From: Knoellia subterranea KCTC 19937
GTDB taxonomy: Bacteria; Actinomycetota; Actinomycetes; Actinomycetales; Dermatophilaceae
Direction: 5' to 3'
NCBI RefSeq assembly: GCF_000768685.1
Contig: NZ_AVPK01000002.1
Coordinates: 124,001-188,000, forward strand
DNA length: 64,000 nucleotides
The translations under genes were made by a program, and so were the position numbers. The stretch's first letter is position 1; every line of letters begins with the position of its first letter. The notes under the pieces are model-generated. The model was given only the letters and a program-made list of their open reading frames with translations. It did no database searches and was not told the DNA's origin. Below are positions 1 through 9,519 of this stretch, piece by piece.

Positions 1-649
1 ACTCGATCCCGGCACACCACGGCTTGGCCTCGGGGTTGTCCGTGGCGATCTTGTCGGTCAGCGCGAGGAGCTCGTCCCACGTCTTGGGGATCTCGTAGCC
101 CTTGTCCTTGAACGCGGTGGGCGAGTACCAGACGAACGACTTCACGTTGGCGCCGAGCGGAGCGGCGTAGAACTTGCCGTCGACGGTGCCGTAGGTCTTC
201 CAGTCGGGCATGTTCGCGTCGACGTTGGCCTCGGTCTCCGGCGGAGCGGGAATGACCTTGCCCGTCGCGACGAGGGTCTTGAGCAGACCCGGCTGGGGCA
301 GGTACGCGATGTCGGGGGCGTTGCCACCCTTGACGCGCACGGAGATCTGGGCCTCCATCTCGCGCGAGCCTTCGTACTTGATCTTGACTCCGGTGCAGTC
401 CTCGAACGGCTTGTACGAGGCGATGTGCGGTCCGTCCTCGGGGGCGACGATGGTCGTGTAGACCGACACTTCCTTGCCCTTGAGGTCGCCGAACTTCTCG
501 TAGGGCGCGCAGTCGATCTTGGTCGCGGCGCTGTCGCCGCTTCCGCTGTCGCCGTCGTCGGACGAGCTACCGCAGGCAGCGAGTCCGAGGGACACCACAG
601 CGAGGGTCGCGAGGACCTTCGCGGTGCGGCGAGGTGATTTGTGGGCCAT
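1..649 (-). CDS. Sugar ABC transporter substrate-binding lipoprotein (5' part)
   Basis: This is the N-terminal 216 residues of an extracellular solute-binding protein; the gene runs off the left edge. The product starts MAHKSPRR, followed by a hydrophobic stretch and the lipobox LAAC-GSS near residue 25, so it should be a lipoprotein on the outer face of the membrane. Later segments such as KGGNAPDIAYLPQPG and PKTWDELLALTDKI are typical of family 1 carbohydrate-binding proteins and recall alpha-glucoside binders (AglE type); the exact sugar is inferred. The ATG at 649 was chosen because a GGAGG-like site lies just upstream and the signal peptide begins there. A LacI-type operator lies about 75 bp upstream. 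The permease genes would be expected further left, outside the window. Confidence 0.85.
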   Translation of the reverse strand, partial: MAHKSPRRTAKVLATLAVVSLGLAACGSSSDDGDSGSGDSAATKIDCAPYEKFGDLKGKEVSVYTTIVAPEDGPHIASYKPFEDCTGVKIKYEGSREMEAQISVRVKGGNAPDIAYLPQPGLLKTLVATGKVIPAPPETEANVDANMPDWKTYGTVDGKFYAAPLGANVKSFVWYSPTAFKDKGYEIPKTWDELLALTDKIATDNPEAKPWCAGIE

Positions 650-723
650 GCCCGCCTCCATCTTTTCCAGGGGACGCGCCGGGCCAGCCACTGACCTCGG
701 CGCTGAGGTGATCCGTTCTGCAG

Positions 724-739
724 TGTAAAAGCGGTTACA
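724..739. promoter_or_regulatory. Probable LacI-family operator
   Basis: TGTAAAAGCGGTTACA has the arms TGTAA and TTACA around a central six bases containing CG, the usual layout of LacI/GalR-family operators. It sits in front of the sugar-binding lipoprotein gene on the minus strand, where a dedicated sugar repressor would be expected to act. The repressor gene is not in the window. Confidence 0.6.
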
Positions 740-815
740 CCGGACAGGGAAGACCTCCACGCCGCCGGGATGTCACGATCGCGTAACGCGATCGTCATCC
801 GGGAACTGTGCGGGG

Positions 816-835
816 CGGCATACGCCGGTATGCCG
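816..835. repeat. Inverted pair of the GTATGCCG octamer
   Basis: CGGCATAC at 816-823 and GTATGCCG at 828-835 face each other across 4 bp, forming a perfect 20-bp palindrome between the topoisomerase and sugar-binding genes. It is one of four places where the window's over-represented octamer forms a hairpin. It may help end parC transcription, but no T-tract follows. Confidence 0.6.
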
Positions 836-868
836 TCCGCCCACCTCGGGCGACCGCGTCACCCTTCC

Positions 869-967
869 GACTTCTTGCCCGTGTGGGACAACTCGCTGGC
901 GCTCGCCGTCGCACACGGGCAAGAAGTCGCGCGTATCCGCCGTCCCACACGGGCAAGAAGTCGCGCG
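869..967. repeat. Intergenic inverted repeat cluster (three arms)
   Basis: The arm at 869-890 is a perfect 22-bp reverse complement of 942-963. A third copy of about 18 bp lies between them at 911-928, in the same orientation as the right arm. Shared core: CGACTT-N-TTGCC, four variable bases, then TGGGACA. The cluster begins 4 bp after the parC stop codon. The same core occurs as an inverted pair after dxs (36313-36387), so this looks like a dispersed REP-like family rather than a one-off terminator. Confidence 0.6.
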
Positions 968-971
968 TCGT

Positions 972-3419
972 TCAGGAGAGGGGAGCGCCGATGCCGGTGA
1001 TGATCGACGAGCCCTGGACGCCCGAGCCGTCGCGCCGACCGTTGGCCTCGGGCAGCTCGATGGCCACGCCACCGGCACCACTGGCCCGGGCGGGCGTGGC
1101 ACCCACCCACGCGAGGATCAGCGTGTCTTCGCCCTTGAGGAAGCGGTGGGCCCGGACGCCGCCGGTGCCGCGCCCCTTGGCGGGGTACTCCGAGAAGGGC
1201 GTCACCTTGATTGCGCCCGGCTGCGTGCCGGGAAGGGCGTCGCCCGACCCCGACGCGGTGACGACGACGCCGTCGCGCGCGGGATCCACGACCCCGAAGA
1301 AGACGACCTTCTGGCCCGAGGCGACGCGGACACCGGCGATGCCGCCGCCCGAACGGCCCTGCGGCCGAACCGAATTCGCAGCAAAGCGCAGGAGCTGGGC
1401 ATCGGACGTCACGAACACGAGTTCCTCGTCGCCCGAGACCACCTGCCCGACGCCGACGACCGAGTCGCCGGGCTTGAGCGAGATGACCTCCCAGTCGTGG
1501 GACTTGGGCTGGTCCGCCGTGACCCGCTTGACGATGCCCTGGGCGGTGCCCAGTGCGAGGCCCGGGCCGTCGGCAGCGAGCGACACGATCGACACCGCTT
1601 CCTCACCCTTGGGCAGGTCGACATAGGCCGCGAGCGGTGCGCCACCGGACAGCGACGGCGCGCCACCGAGCGGCGGCATCGCCGGCAGTTCGAGTGCACT
1701 GATCCGGATCATCCGGCCACGCGTCGTCACGAGACCGACCTCGCCGCGCGCCGTCGTGCGGACCGCGCCGATGATCGCGTCGTGCTTGGCCCGCGGACCC
1801 TCGGCCGGGATCGGTTCGTCGTTCGAAGTGCGCGCGAGCAGGCCGGTCGAGGACAGCAGCACCCAGCACGGGTCGTCCGCGACCTCGAGCGGAGCCGCGG
1901 CAGCGCTCACCGCACCAGTGCCGGCGGACTCGAGCAGGACGGTGCGCCGGGGCGTGCCGTACTTCTTCGCGACGTCCGCGAGCTCGTTCGAGACCGTGCG
2001 GTGGAGCAGCTTCTCGTCGCCGAGGATCGCCTCGAGCTCCTCGATCTGCTGCTGCAACTCGTCGCGCTGCTTCTCGAGCTCGAGGCGCGAGAACTTCGTC
2101 AGGCGACGGAGCTGGAGCTCGAGGATGTAGTTCGCCTGGAGCTCGCTGAGGTCGAAGACCGTCATGAGCCGCGCGCGCGCCGCCGCCGTGTCGTCACTGC
2201 TGCGGATGAGCTGGATGACCTCGTCGATGTCGAGGATCGCGATGAGCAGGCCCTCGACGAGGTGCAACTGGTCCTGCGCCTTGCCGAGCCGGAACTCGGT
2301 GCGGCGACGGACCACGTCGATGCGGAACTCGACGTAGTGGCGCAGCAGGTCCTTGAGCCCCAGCGTCTGCGGCTGCCCGTCGACGAGGGCGACGTTGTTG
2401 ATGCCGAAGGAGTCCTCCATCGGCGTGAGCTTGTAGAGCTGCTCGAGCACGGCCTCGGGGTTGAAGCCGTTCTTGACCTCGATGACGAGGCGCAGTCCGT
2501 GCTTGCGGTCGGTGAGGTCCTTGACGTCGCTGATGCCCTGGAGCTTCTTGCCCTGGACGAGGGTCTTCATCCGCTCGATGACCTTTTCGGGGCCGACGAG
2601 GTAGGGGAGCTCGGTGACGACGATGCCGGACTTGCGCGGCGTCAGCTTCTCGATGCGTGCCGTGGCCCGGGTCCGGAAGGTCCCCTTGCCGGTGAGATAG
2701 GCGTCGCGGATGCCGTCGAGCCCGACGATCCGACCACCGAGGGGCAGGTCGGGGCCCGGGACGAACTTCATGAGGTCGTCGAGGCTGCAGTCGGGGTGGG
2801 AGATGAGGTGGCGGGCCGCGCCGATGACCTCGACGAGGTTGTGCGGCGGCATGTTCGTCGCGAAGCCCACGGCGATGCCGGAGACGCCGTTGACGAGCAG
2901 GTTGGGGTACGACGCCGGAAGCACGCCCGGTTGCATGAGCTGGTCGTCGTAGTTCGGGACGAAGTCGACGGTGTTCTCGTCCAGGCTCGCCGTCATGACG
3001 AGGGCCGCGGGAGCCAGACGCGCCTCGGTGTATCGCGAGGCGGCCGGGCCGTCGTCGAGCGATCCGAAGTTGCCGTGGCCGTCGACGAGCGGGAGGCGCA
3101 TCGTGAACGGCTGGGCCATGCGCACCAGGGCGTCATAGATCGCGGTGTCGCCGTGCGGGTGGTACTTGCCCATGACGTCGCCGACGACGCGCGAGGACTT
3201 CACGTGCCCCTTGTCGGGACGCAGGCCCATCTCGCTCATCGAGTAGAGGATCCGGCGCTGCACCGGCTTGAGCCCGTCACGCACGTCCGGCAGGGCTCGC
3301 GAGTGGATGACCGAGACGGAGTACTCGAGGAATGCGTTCTGCATCTCGACCCCGACGTCGATGTCGACGATCTTCTCGGCGATCTCTTCGTCGGAATTCG
3401 AACTGGTGCGCTTGGCCAT
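972..3419 (-). CDS. parC: DNA topoisomerase IV subunit A
   Basis: 815-residue type IIA topoisomerase breakage-reunion subunit, which cuts and rejoins DNA with a ParE/GyrB-type partner to decatenate or relax chromosomes. The catalytic tyrosine is Tyr130 in the motif AASRYTE, and the quinolone-pocket helix reads [10 protein letters not shown] (residues 87-96). The C-terminal beta-propeller lacks a good GyrA box (the equivalent stretch is QGRSGGG around residue 690), which favours ParC over GyrA. Length fits actinobacterial ParC. No parE is in the window. The stop is followed within 4 bp by an inverted repeat cluster. Confidence 0.9.
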   Translation of the reverse strand: MAKRTSSNSDEEIAEKIVDIDVGVEMQNAFLEYSVSVIHSRALPDVRDGLKPVQRRILYSMSEMGLRPDKGHVKSSRVVGDVMGKYHPHGDTAIYDALVRMAQPFTMRLPLVDGHGNFGSLDDGPAASRYTEARLAPAALVMTASLDENTVDFVPNYDDQLMQPGVLPASYPNLLVNGVSGIAVGFATNMPPHNLVEVIGAARHLISHPDCSLDDLMKFVPGPDLPLGGRIVGLDGIRDAYLTGKGTFRTRATARIEKLTPRKSGIVVTELPYLVGPEKVIERMKTLVQGKKLQGISDVKDLTDRKHGLRLVIEVKNGFNPEAVLEQLYKLTPMEDSFGINNVALVDGQPQTLGLKDLLRHYVEFRIDVVRRRTEFRLGKAQDQLHLVEGLLIAILDIDEVIQLIRSSDDTAAARARLMTVFDLSELQANYILELQLRRLTKFSRLELEKQRDELQQQIEELEAILGDEKLLHRTVSNELADVAKKYGTPRRTVLLESAGTGAVSAAAAPLEVADDPCWVLLSSTGLLARTSNDEPIPAEGPRAKHDAIIGAVRTTARGEVGLVTTRGRMIRISALELPAMPPLGGAPSLSGGAPLAAYVDLPKGEEAVSIVSLAADGPGLALGTAQGIVKRVTADQPKSHDWEVISLKPGDSVVGVGQVVSGDEELVFVTSDAQLLRFAANSVRPQGRSGGGIAGVRVASGQKVVFFGVVDPARDGVVVTASGSGDALPGTQPGAIKVTPFSEYPAKGRGTGGVRAHRFLKGEDTLILAWVGATPARASGAGGVAIELPEANGRRDGSGVQGSSIITGIGAPLS

Positions 3420-3486
3420 GTGCGGGCGGTCTACCTCGGGTCGTGTTGCCTCGCCGACGCGCGGCGAGCGATCACTCCATCTTCAC

Positions 3487-4125
3487 TCACGCCTCCGACG
3501 GTGCCGCCCCCGACGCGCCGAACCGGCCGTGGTGGAGCACCTCACGCAGCGGCCGCCGACCGCGTCGCAGCGACGGACTCGTCACCCGTTGCGCTTCGTG
3601 ACCCAACGCGATGACGCCGACGATCCGACGACCGGACGGGACGGCATACGCCGCCTTGACGGCCTCGTGCCGAGCGGCGGGTACGCCGAAGAACAACGCG
3701 CCCAGTCCGGCATCGACGGCGCCGAGCAGGAGGATCATCGCCGCCATCGCGGTGTCGGTGTCCCAGTAGGGAATCGGCCACCGATCGAGAGAGCGGTCGG
3801 TCCAGCCCTTGTCCGGCTCCGCATACCGATCGAGGTATGCCGTCGGGTCGGCGAGCATGATCAGGAGGACCGGCGCTGCGGAGACTCCGCGCAGCCACGC
3901 GCTCGGCTCACCGTCGATCTCGCGGCTCACCTCCCAGAAGCGGGCGCGGTCGGCGGGGTCGGACAGGGCGAGGACGTCCCAGCCCTGGGTGTGGCCCGCG
4001 CTCGGTGCCCGCTGGGCGAGTGCCACGAGCTGCGCGACCGTCTCGGCGGGGACATCGCGGTCGGGGTCGAAGCGCCGCACCATCCGCCGTCGCGACACCG
4101 CATCGATGAGGTCCATGGAGGTCAT
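3487..4125 (-). CDS. Nitroreductase family protein
   Basis: About 212 residues of the FMN-dependent nitroreductase fold. The N-terminal stretch SRRRMVRRFDPDRDVPAE and the later APSAGHTQGWD are the flavin-binding signatures, and GLGALFFGVP lies in the C-terminal half. These enzymes reduce nitro compounds, quinones or related substrates with NAD(P)H; the physiological substrate is unknown. An in-frame ATG at 4149 would run into the divergent acetyltransferase gene, so the start MTSMDLID at 4125 is preferred; MDLID at 4116 is also possible. Only 22 bp separate the two divergent starts, so each promoter must lie largely within the other gene. Confidence 0.8.
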   Translation of the reverse strand: MTSMDLIDAVSRRRMVRRFDPDRDVPAETVAQLVALAQRAPSAGHTQGWDVLALSDPADRARFWEVSREIDGEPSAWLRGVSAAPVLLIMLADPTAYLDRYAEPDKGWTDRSLDRWPIPYWDTDTAMAAMILLLGAVDAGLGALFFGVPAARHEAVKAAYAVPSGRRIVGVIALGHEAQRVTSPSLRRGRRPLREVLHHGRFGASGAAPSEA

Positions 4126-4147
4126 CGTGCCGTGCCACGATGGGCAC

Positions 4148-6817
4148 ATGAGCGACGAGCCCGAACTGCCGCCGGGCTACCCGGTCCAGTGGGAGGCCGA
4201 CGTCGTGCTCCGCGATGGCAGTGTCGGCCACCTTCGTCCGATCATGCCGGCCGACGAGAAGCGCATTCGGGCCTTTCACGCGCGGCAGTCGGAGGAGTCG
4301 ATCTATCTGCGGTTCTTCGCGCCGCTGCGACACCTGTCCGACAAGGACGTGCACCGCTTCACCCACGTCGACTACGAGGACCGCGTCGCGCTCGTCATCA
4401 CGGTGCGGGACGAGATCATCGGCATCGGCCGTTATGACCGCACCGAGCCGTCGTCGGCGGAGGTGGCGTTCAACGTCAGCGACCACTACCAGGGGCGGGG
4501 GATCGGCTCGGTCCTGCTCGAGCACCTTGCCGCGATCGCGCAGGAGTTCGGCATCTCCCGCTTCACCGCAGAGGTGCTGCCGCAGAACCGGAAGATGCTC
4601 ACCGTCTTCTCGGAGGCCGGCTACGAGGTGAGCCGCAAGGTCGAGGACGGCGTCGTCGCGCTGCACTTCGACATCGAGCCGACCGACCGGTCCAAGGCCG
4701 TCGCCATGTCGCGCGAACACCGCGCCGAGGCCATCAGCGTCAGCCGAATGCTGCGCCCCCGCACCGTCGCGGTCATCGGCGCGGGCCGTTCCCCCCAGTC
4801 GATGGGCCACCACTTCCTCAAGAATCTCCTCGCCGCTGGCTTCACGGGCGAGGCCCACCCCGTCAACGGCAACGCGAAGAAGATCCTGGGGCGCAAGGCC
4901 TACGACACGATCGGTGACGTCCCCGGCCACGTCGACCTCGCGGTCATCGCGGTCCCGGCCGACAAGGTCCTCGGGGTCGTCGACGAATGCGCTGCCGCCG
5001 ACGTCGATGCGTTGCTCATCGTCAGTGCCGGCTTCGGCGAGGCGGCCGGGGACGGCGGGGACGAACTCCAGGCCGAGCTCGTCCGACGCGCTCGCGGGTC
5101 GGGCATGCGCATCGTCGGGCCGAACTCGTTCGGGCTGATCAACACGGACGCGGAGTTCTCCCTCAACGCGTCGCTCTCGCCGGACCAGCCGCCGACCGGG
5201 CACTTGGGTCTCTTCGCGCAGTCGGGCGCGTTGGGGATCGCGGTCCTCGCATCGGCGGCCCGTCGCAACCTCGGCATCTCGACCTTCGCCTCGGCCGGCA
5301 ACCGCGTCGACGTGTCCGGCAACGACCTCATGCAGTACTGGATCGACGACGAGGACACCCACGCGGTCGGCCTCTATCTCGAGTCCATGGGCAACCCGCG
5401 CAAGTTCTCGCGGATCGCCCGCAACCTCGGCCGGATCAAGCCCGTGATCGTCGTCCAGTCCGGTGTGTCGTCGTACGGCACCCCGCCGGGCCACCGAGTG
5501 CGGCGAACGAAGGTGCGGCCAGCCGTGTTCGGCGCGATGCTTCGCCAGGCCGGGGCGATCCGCGTGTCCAACGTCCACCAGATGTTCGACGTCGCCCAGT
5601 TGGTCGTGCACCAGCCGCTGCCCGCAGGCCGTCGGGTTGCCATCGTCGGCAACTCCTCGGCCCTGGGCGCGCTGTCGGCCGGCGCCGTCGCGCAACGCGG
5701 ATTGACCGTCACGCACGGGCCGGTGAACCTTCGGTCCGACGCGACCCCCGAGGACTTCCGGGAAGCGCTCACCAAGGCCTTCGACGACCCCGATGTCGAT
5801 TCGGTCCTCACCTGCTTCATCCCGCCGATCGCCGCTCACGACGAAGAGGTCACCGACGCTGTGCGAGCGGCGGCACAGAAGTCCGACAAGACCTGTGTCG
5901 CAACGTTCCTCGGCATGCGCGGCGTCGACTCGTCCACCTCGATGGACGAGGGTGGCGCGTCCGGCCAGGCCATCCCGATCTATGCCATGCCCGAGGACGC
6001 CGCCTATGCGCTCGCCAAGGCGACGAAGTATGCCGCGTGGCGCAACAAGGACCACGGCCTGCCTGTCGCTCCGGCCGGGATCAACCGCCGTGTCGCCGAG
6101 GACGTCGTCCAGACCGTCCTGTCCGTGAGTCCCGAAGGGCGCCGACTCGACGCGGACGAGACGTCGGCGTTGCTCAGTGCCTATGGCATCGAGTTGTGGC
6201 CGTCCCGAGCGGTGGAGACGGTGGAGGAAGCCGTGCAGGCCGCCGAGGACATGGGTTATCCCGTGGTGCTGAAGTCGACGGCGCCCATGCTCCGCCACCA
6301 GGGCGGGATCACGGGTGTGCGTGTCGACCTCGCCAACGACCAGTCCGTCCGTGAGGCGTGGGCGTCCCTTCACGAACGACTGTCGCCGCTCGCCGCCGAC
6401 CAGCTCGAGGTCCAACGGATGGCAACGCCGGGCGTTGCGTGCGTGGTCACCGCGGACGAGGACCCCCTGTTCGGACCCGTCGTGAGCTTCGGCGTCGCCG
6501 GTCTGCCCACGGAGCTCCTCGACGACATCGCCCACCGCATCCCACCCCTGACGGACGTCGCCGTCTCCGAGCTCATCTCCTCGGTCAAGGCGGCACCCGT
6601 CCTCCATGGGCACCGCGGGTCGACGCCGGTGCACCGTGCCGCCCTCGCCGACCTCATCGCCCGCGTGTCCGTCATGAGCGACGACATGCCCGAACTGGTC
6701 TCGCTCCGGCTCAACCCTGTCAACGCCCATCCCGGCGGTGTCGAGGTGCTCGGGGCAGAGGTGACCGTGGCCCCGATCGAGCGGCGGGCCGACCCCGGCC
6801 GGCGGTCCCTGACCTGA
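4148..6817 (+). CDS. GNAT acetyltransferase / NDP-forming acyl-CoA synthetase fusion (Pat-type)
   Basis: 889 residues. Residues about 25-180 are a GNAT domain with the acetyl-CoA loop QGRGIG (115-120). From about 203 a CoA-binding Rossmann domain (TVAVIGAGRSPQSMG) begins the acyl-CoA synthetase (ADP-forming) part, ending with an ATP-grasp-like region (YPVVLKSTAP, residue about 700 onward). Proteins with these two modules acetylate lysines, classically on acetyl-CoA synthetase; here the GNAT domain is N-terminal, as in many actinobacteria, instead of C-terminal as in enterobacterial Pat. The loop that carries the phosphohistidine in active synthetases reads GTPPGHRVRRT (His449), not the usual SHTGAL, so that half may only sense ligand. 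ATG 4148 keeps it clear of the divergent gene. Confidence 0.88.
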   Translation: MSDEPELPPGYPVQWEADVVLRDGSVGHLRPIMPADEKRIRAFHARQSEESIYLRFFAPLRHLSDKDVHRFTHVDYEDRVALVITVRDEIIGIGRYDRTEPSSAEVAFNVSDHYQGRGIGSVLLEHLAAIAQEFGISRFTAEVLPQNRKMLTVFSEAGYEVSRKVEDGVVALHFDIEPTDRSKAVAMSREHRAEAISVSRMLRPRTVAVIGAGRSPQSMGHHFLKNLLAAGFTGEAHPVNGNAKKILGRKAYDTIGDVPGHVDLAVIAVPADKVLGVVDECAAADVDALLIVSAGFGEAAGDGGDELQAELVRRARGSGMRIVGPNSFGLINTDAEFSLNASLSPDQPPTGHLGLFAQSGALGIAVLASAARRNLGISTFASAGNRVDVSGNDLMQYWIDDEDTHAVGLYLESMGNPRKFSRIARNLGRIKPVIVVQSGVSSYGTPPGHRVRRTKVRPAVFGAMLRQAGAIRVSNVHQMFDVAQLVVHQPLPAGRRVAIVGNSSALGALSAGAVAQRGLTVTHGPVNLRSDATPEDFREALTKAFDDPDVDSVLTCFIPPIAAHDEEVTDAVRAAAQKSDKTCVATFLGMRGVDSSTSMDEGGASGQAIPIYAMPEDAAYALAKATKYAAWRNKDHGLPVAPAGINRRVAEDVVQTVLSVSPEGRRLDADETSALLSAYGIELWPSRAVETVEEAVQAAEDMGYPVVLKSTAPMLRHQGGITGVRVDLANDQSVREAWASLHERLSPLAADQLEVQRMATPGVACVVTADEDPLFGPVVSFGVAGLPTELLDDIAHRIPPLTDVAVSELISSVKAAPVLHGHRGSTPVHRAALADLIARVSVMSDDMPELVSLRLNPVNAHPGGVEVLGAEVTVAPIERRADPGRRSLT

Positions 6818-6872
6818 CCGAGCCGCCTGTGGACAGCGCGGAGCAGCGCCGTCGGTGCGGCAGAATGGGCCC

Positions 6873-7538
6873 ATGATGCGTTCGTTCGACGTCCCCACCC
6901 TCCCGGTGGACCTCACCGCCGCGATCGAGCGGGCGGGCTACTACCCGGCCCTCGTCGGTGACGTCGTCGCCGCCGCTCTCGCGGGGGAGCAGGTCCGGTC
7001 GCACCTCGTGCACCTCGAGACCACCTTTGACCGCGACGTCATTCGTCGGCACGTGACGGTGCTCGTCCTCACGCCCTCCCGACTGGTCATTGCCCACGCA
7101 GACGACCACGCCGACGAGGCGGCGGGCGCGGGGTCCGGAGATGCAGCAGGCGCCGGTGTGGGAGCCGGTGTCGACGCGGGGGGCGGGGCGCACGCCGCCG
7201 CCCTGGCCCAGGAGGTCGCGACCGCCACCACCGAGAGCATCCCGCTGTCGGCCGTGCGCGGAGTGATGCTCACGCACGTCGTCTCCGATCCCCAGAACTA
7301 CGTGCCCGGTTCCCTCGGTCGCGAACTCACCCTCACCCTCGGCTGGGGTGCCGTGAGTCGGGTCGACCTCCTGCCCGCGACGTGCGGTGATCCCGGGTGC
7401 GACGCGGACCACGGCTACGACGGCACGATCTCGAGCGACGACATCGCGCTGCGTGTGTCGGCGACCGCGGATGGTGACGCCGCGCTCCAGCAGGCGCTCT
7501 CGTTTGCCCACGACCTCTCGGCCGCCCTCGGCCAGTGA
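6873..7538 (+). CDS. DUF5998 family protein
   Basis: About 221 residues of a conserved actinobacterial family of unknown function. The segment GYYPALVGDVVAAAL, then HLETTFDRDVIRRHVTVLVLTPSRL, is the conserved core. A Gly/Ala-rich low-complexity insert lies at about residues 85-112. No signal peptide or membrane segment is seen. Start chosen at the ATG-ATG pair; a CAGAAT hexamer ends 6 bp before it, as with the other probable leaderless genes here. The next gene begins 8 bp after the stop, and the pair, followed closely by thymidine kinase, looks like one transcript. Confidence 0.75.
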   Translation: MMRSFDVPTLPVDLTAAIERAGYYPALVGDVVAAALAGEQVRSHLVHLETTFDRDVIRRHVTVLVLTPSRLVIAHADDHADEAAGAGSGDAAGAGVGAGVDAGGGAHAAALAQEVATATTESIPLSAVRGVMLTHVVSDPQNYVPGSLGRELTLTLGWGAVSRVDLLPATCGDPGCDADHGYDGTISSDDIALRVSATADGDAALQQALSFAHDLSAALGQ

Positions 7539-7545
7539 CCGCCAC

Positions 7546-8775
7546 GTGACCGACCCCGGGGGTGAGGCAGTGGCGGAGCCTGCACCTCGCAAGGCGCGCA
7601 AACCACGCAAGGCGAACCCGAGCGCAACGTCAGGTGACGTGCCTCCGGGGCTGGGCGTCCCGGCATACACCGAAGGCGGTTTGTCCGACGTCCTGCCCTC
7701 GATCGCGGCCTCTCTCGGCGTCGCGGCCAGTGCGCCGCGCTGGGCCCTTCCGCGAGCGCGGAGCGCCGTCGTCGTCCTCGTCGACGGTCTGGGATACGAC
7801 CTCCTGAGACGGCGTGGCGGGCACGCACCGTGGTTGCGCTCGCTCTTCGAGACGGGGCAGCGCGTCGTCAGCGGGTTCCCGTCCACGACGGCGTCGTCGA
7901 TGGGTTCGTTCGGGACGGGGTTGACGCCGGGCGGGCACGGGATGCTCGGCTACGAGGTGCTCGTGCCGGAGGAGGATCGTCTCCTCAACGAGCTGTCGTG
8001 GGAGGACGGGCCGGTGCCCGAACTCTGGCAGCCCCGCAGCACGTGGTTCGAGCGCGCAGCGGCGGCGGGAATCGACGTTGTGCGGACGGGGCCGGCGTTC
8101 TTCGACGGGTCGGGTCTGACGCGAGCAGCGTTGCGGGGAGGGCGATTCGTCGCTGCCGAAGAACTCGACGCCCGCGTTGACGCCACCCTCGCGCACGCGC
8201 GGTCGCGGTCGTCGTCATTGACCTATCTCTATTGGGGGGAGCTCGACAAGGTCGGGCACGTGCACGGGTGCGAGTCCTGGCAGTGGGGCGATGAGCTGGA
8301 GTCGATCGACCGGTCGTTGGCGAGGTTGGCGGACGGCCTCCCGTCCGACTGCTCGCTGACGATCACGGCCGACCACGGCATGGTGGACGTGCCCATGGAG
8401 AACCGCATCGATCTCGCGCACGACGCCGAACTGGCCGCGGGTGTGCGGCACAGCGGGGGAGAGCCGCGCGCGCCGCAGCTCTATTGCGAGCCGGGTGCCG
8501 CCGCTGACGTGCTCGCCACGTGGCGTGGGCGCGTCGGCGAGCGTGCGTGGGTGCTCTCGCGTGACGAGGCCGTGGCCGCAGGGCTGTTCGGAGCGGTGCG
8601 GGGCGAGCACCTTTCGCGTATTGGCGACGTGGTGGTGGCGATGCGCGACGATCACGCCATCGTCGACTCGCGGCACCAGCGACCGCAGCTGCTCGCCCTT
8701 CTGGGCCTGCACGGTTCACTCACGGACGCCGAAGTGCCCGTGCCGATGTTCCACGTACCCGCTCGCGCAACATAG
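7546..8775 (+). CDS. Nucleotide pyrophosphatase/phosphodiesterase-like (alkaline phosphatase superfamily)
   Basis: 409 residues with the alkaline-phosphatase-superfamily fold of type I phosphodiesterases. The metal site and nucleophile are visible as VVLVDGLGYD followed by FPSTTASSMGSFGTG (Thr nucleophile), and later ITADHGMVDV. These enzymes cleave phosphodiester or pyrophosphate bonds of nucleotides or related molecules; the substrate here is unknown. No signal peptide is seen, and the N-terminus is Lys/Arg-rich, so a cytoplasmic location is inferred. GTG 7546 is chosen because it lies just after the DUF5998 stop; GTG 7570 is an alternative. Confidence 0.8.
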   Translation: MTDPGGEAVAEPAPRKARKPRKANPSATSGDVPPGLGVPAYTEGGLSDVLPSIAASLGVAASAPRWALPRARSAVVVLVDGLGYDLLRRRGGHAPWLRSLFETGQRVVSGFPSTTASSMGSFGTGLTPGGHGMLGYEVLVPEEDRLLNELSWEDGPVPELWQPRSTWFERAAAAGIDVVRTGPAFFDGSGLTRAALRGGRFVAAEELDARVDATLAHARSRSSSLTYLYWGELDKVGHVHGCESWQWGDELESIDRSLARLADGLPSDCSLTITADHGMVDVPMENRIDLAHDAELAAGVRHSGGEPRAPQLYCEPGAAADVLATWRGRVGERAWVLSRDEAVAAGLFGAVRGEHLSRIGDVVVAMRDDHAIVDSRHQRPQLLALLGLHGSLTDAEVPVPMFHVPARAT

Positions 8776-8778
8776 GGT
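8773..8778 (+). promoter_or_regulatory. -10 hexamer TAGGGT, likely leaderless tdk transcript
   Basis: TAGGGT ends 8 bp before the GTG start of thymidine kinase, a spacing that would place the transcription start at or next to the start codon. Confidence 0.5.
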
Positions 8779-8786
8779 GTCGGCTC

Positions 8787-9464
8787 GTGGCTGAGTTGGT
8801 GTTCTTCTCCGGGACGATGGATTGCGGCAAGTCCACGCTCGCGCTCCAGATGGACCACAACCACCGTGCCCGCTCACGTGTCGGGCTGATCTTCACCAAG
8901 CTCGACCGCATGGGTGAGTCGGTCCTGTCGTCCCGCCTCGGCCTGTCGACGGAGGCGCACGAAGTCACCGACGAACTCGACTTCTGGGACGTGGTCGTGG
9001 ACCACCTCACGCACGGGCACCGGGCCGACTACCTCATCTGCGACGAGGCCCAGTTCTATACGGCCGAGCAGATCGAGCAGCTCGCCCGCATCGTCGACGA
9101 ACTCGGGATCGACGTGAACTGCTTCGGCATCACGGCCGACTTCCGCACCGAACTGTTTCCCGGGGCCAAGCGACTGTTCGAACTCGCCGACCGGGTGCAG
9201 GTGCTCCAGGTCGCGGCGCTCTGCTGGTGCGGCGCCCGGGCCACGCACAACGCGCGCATCATCGACGGTGTCATGGTCGTCGAGGGCGAACAGGTCGTCG
9301 TGGGGGACACTGCCGCGGCGAGCGCGACCCTCGTCGAGTACGAGGTTCTGTGTCGCCGCCACTACATGCGGCGGATGAACAGCCACGCCGCCCGGATGGC
9401 GTCGGCCACTCCGGACGTGCTGCCGTTCGATCTCGACGTGTGTCCGGTGCCGCCGCGCGACTGA
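8787..9464 (+). CDS. tdk: Thymidine kinase
   Basis: 225 residues. Phosphorylates thymidine to dTMP with ATP in the salvage pathway. The P-loop is GTMDCGKS (residues 9-16), and the Walker-B-like DEAQF follows at 86-90. The C-terminal zinc lobe shows CWCGARATHNARI and later CRRHYMRR, the cysteine/histidine clusters of the type II (TK1-like) family. GTG start; the preceding TAGGGT suggests a leaderless message. It lies 11 bp after the phosphodiesterase gene. Confidence 0.92.
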   Translation: MAELVFFSGTMDCGKSTLALQMDHNHRARSRVGLIFTKLDRMGESVLSSRLGLSTEAHEVTDELDFWDVVVDHLTHGHRADYLICDEAQFYTAEQIEQLARIVDELGIDVNCFGITADFRTELFPGAKRLFELADRVQVLQVAALCWCGARATHNARIIDGVMVVEGEQVVVGDTAAASATLVEYEVLCRRHYMRRMNSHAARMASATPDVLPFDLDVCPVPPRD

Positions 9465-9519
9465 CGCTGTGCTCCGGGGTGCGTTCTGACTGAGTTTCAG
9501 AAAGTGCCGCGTGCGGCCA

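Larger units (their letters stand above)
650..971. other. 322-bp intergenic region: sugar operon control and parC 3' repeats
   Basis: No convincing gene is present. From right to left (the direction of transcription) it holds a three-copy inverted/direct repeat cluster directly after the topoisomerase stop (869-967), a GTATGCCG hairpin (816-835), a LacI-type operator (724-739) and the leader of the sugar-binding lipoprotein gene. Confidence 0.7.

Noticed and set aside
869-967. Three repeated units as a possible CRISPR array
   Set aside because: The units are in opposite orientations, spacers are of unequal length (about 20 and 13 bp), and no cas gene is near.
1146-3614. A long open frame of 822 codons antisense to the topoisomerase gene
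   Set aside because: It is made of Arg/Asp/Val-rich sequence typical of the antisense frame in GC-rich DNA, and the opposite strand has clear enzyme motifs. Similar antisense frames at 3908-6916, 17518-19626, 21714-23999 and 46812-48161 were dropped for the same reason.
4125-4149. Nitroreductase start at 4149
   Set aside because: It would overlap the start of the divergent acetyltransferase gene and adds a non-conserved MCPSWHGT extension; 4125 is more likely.
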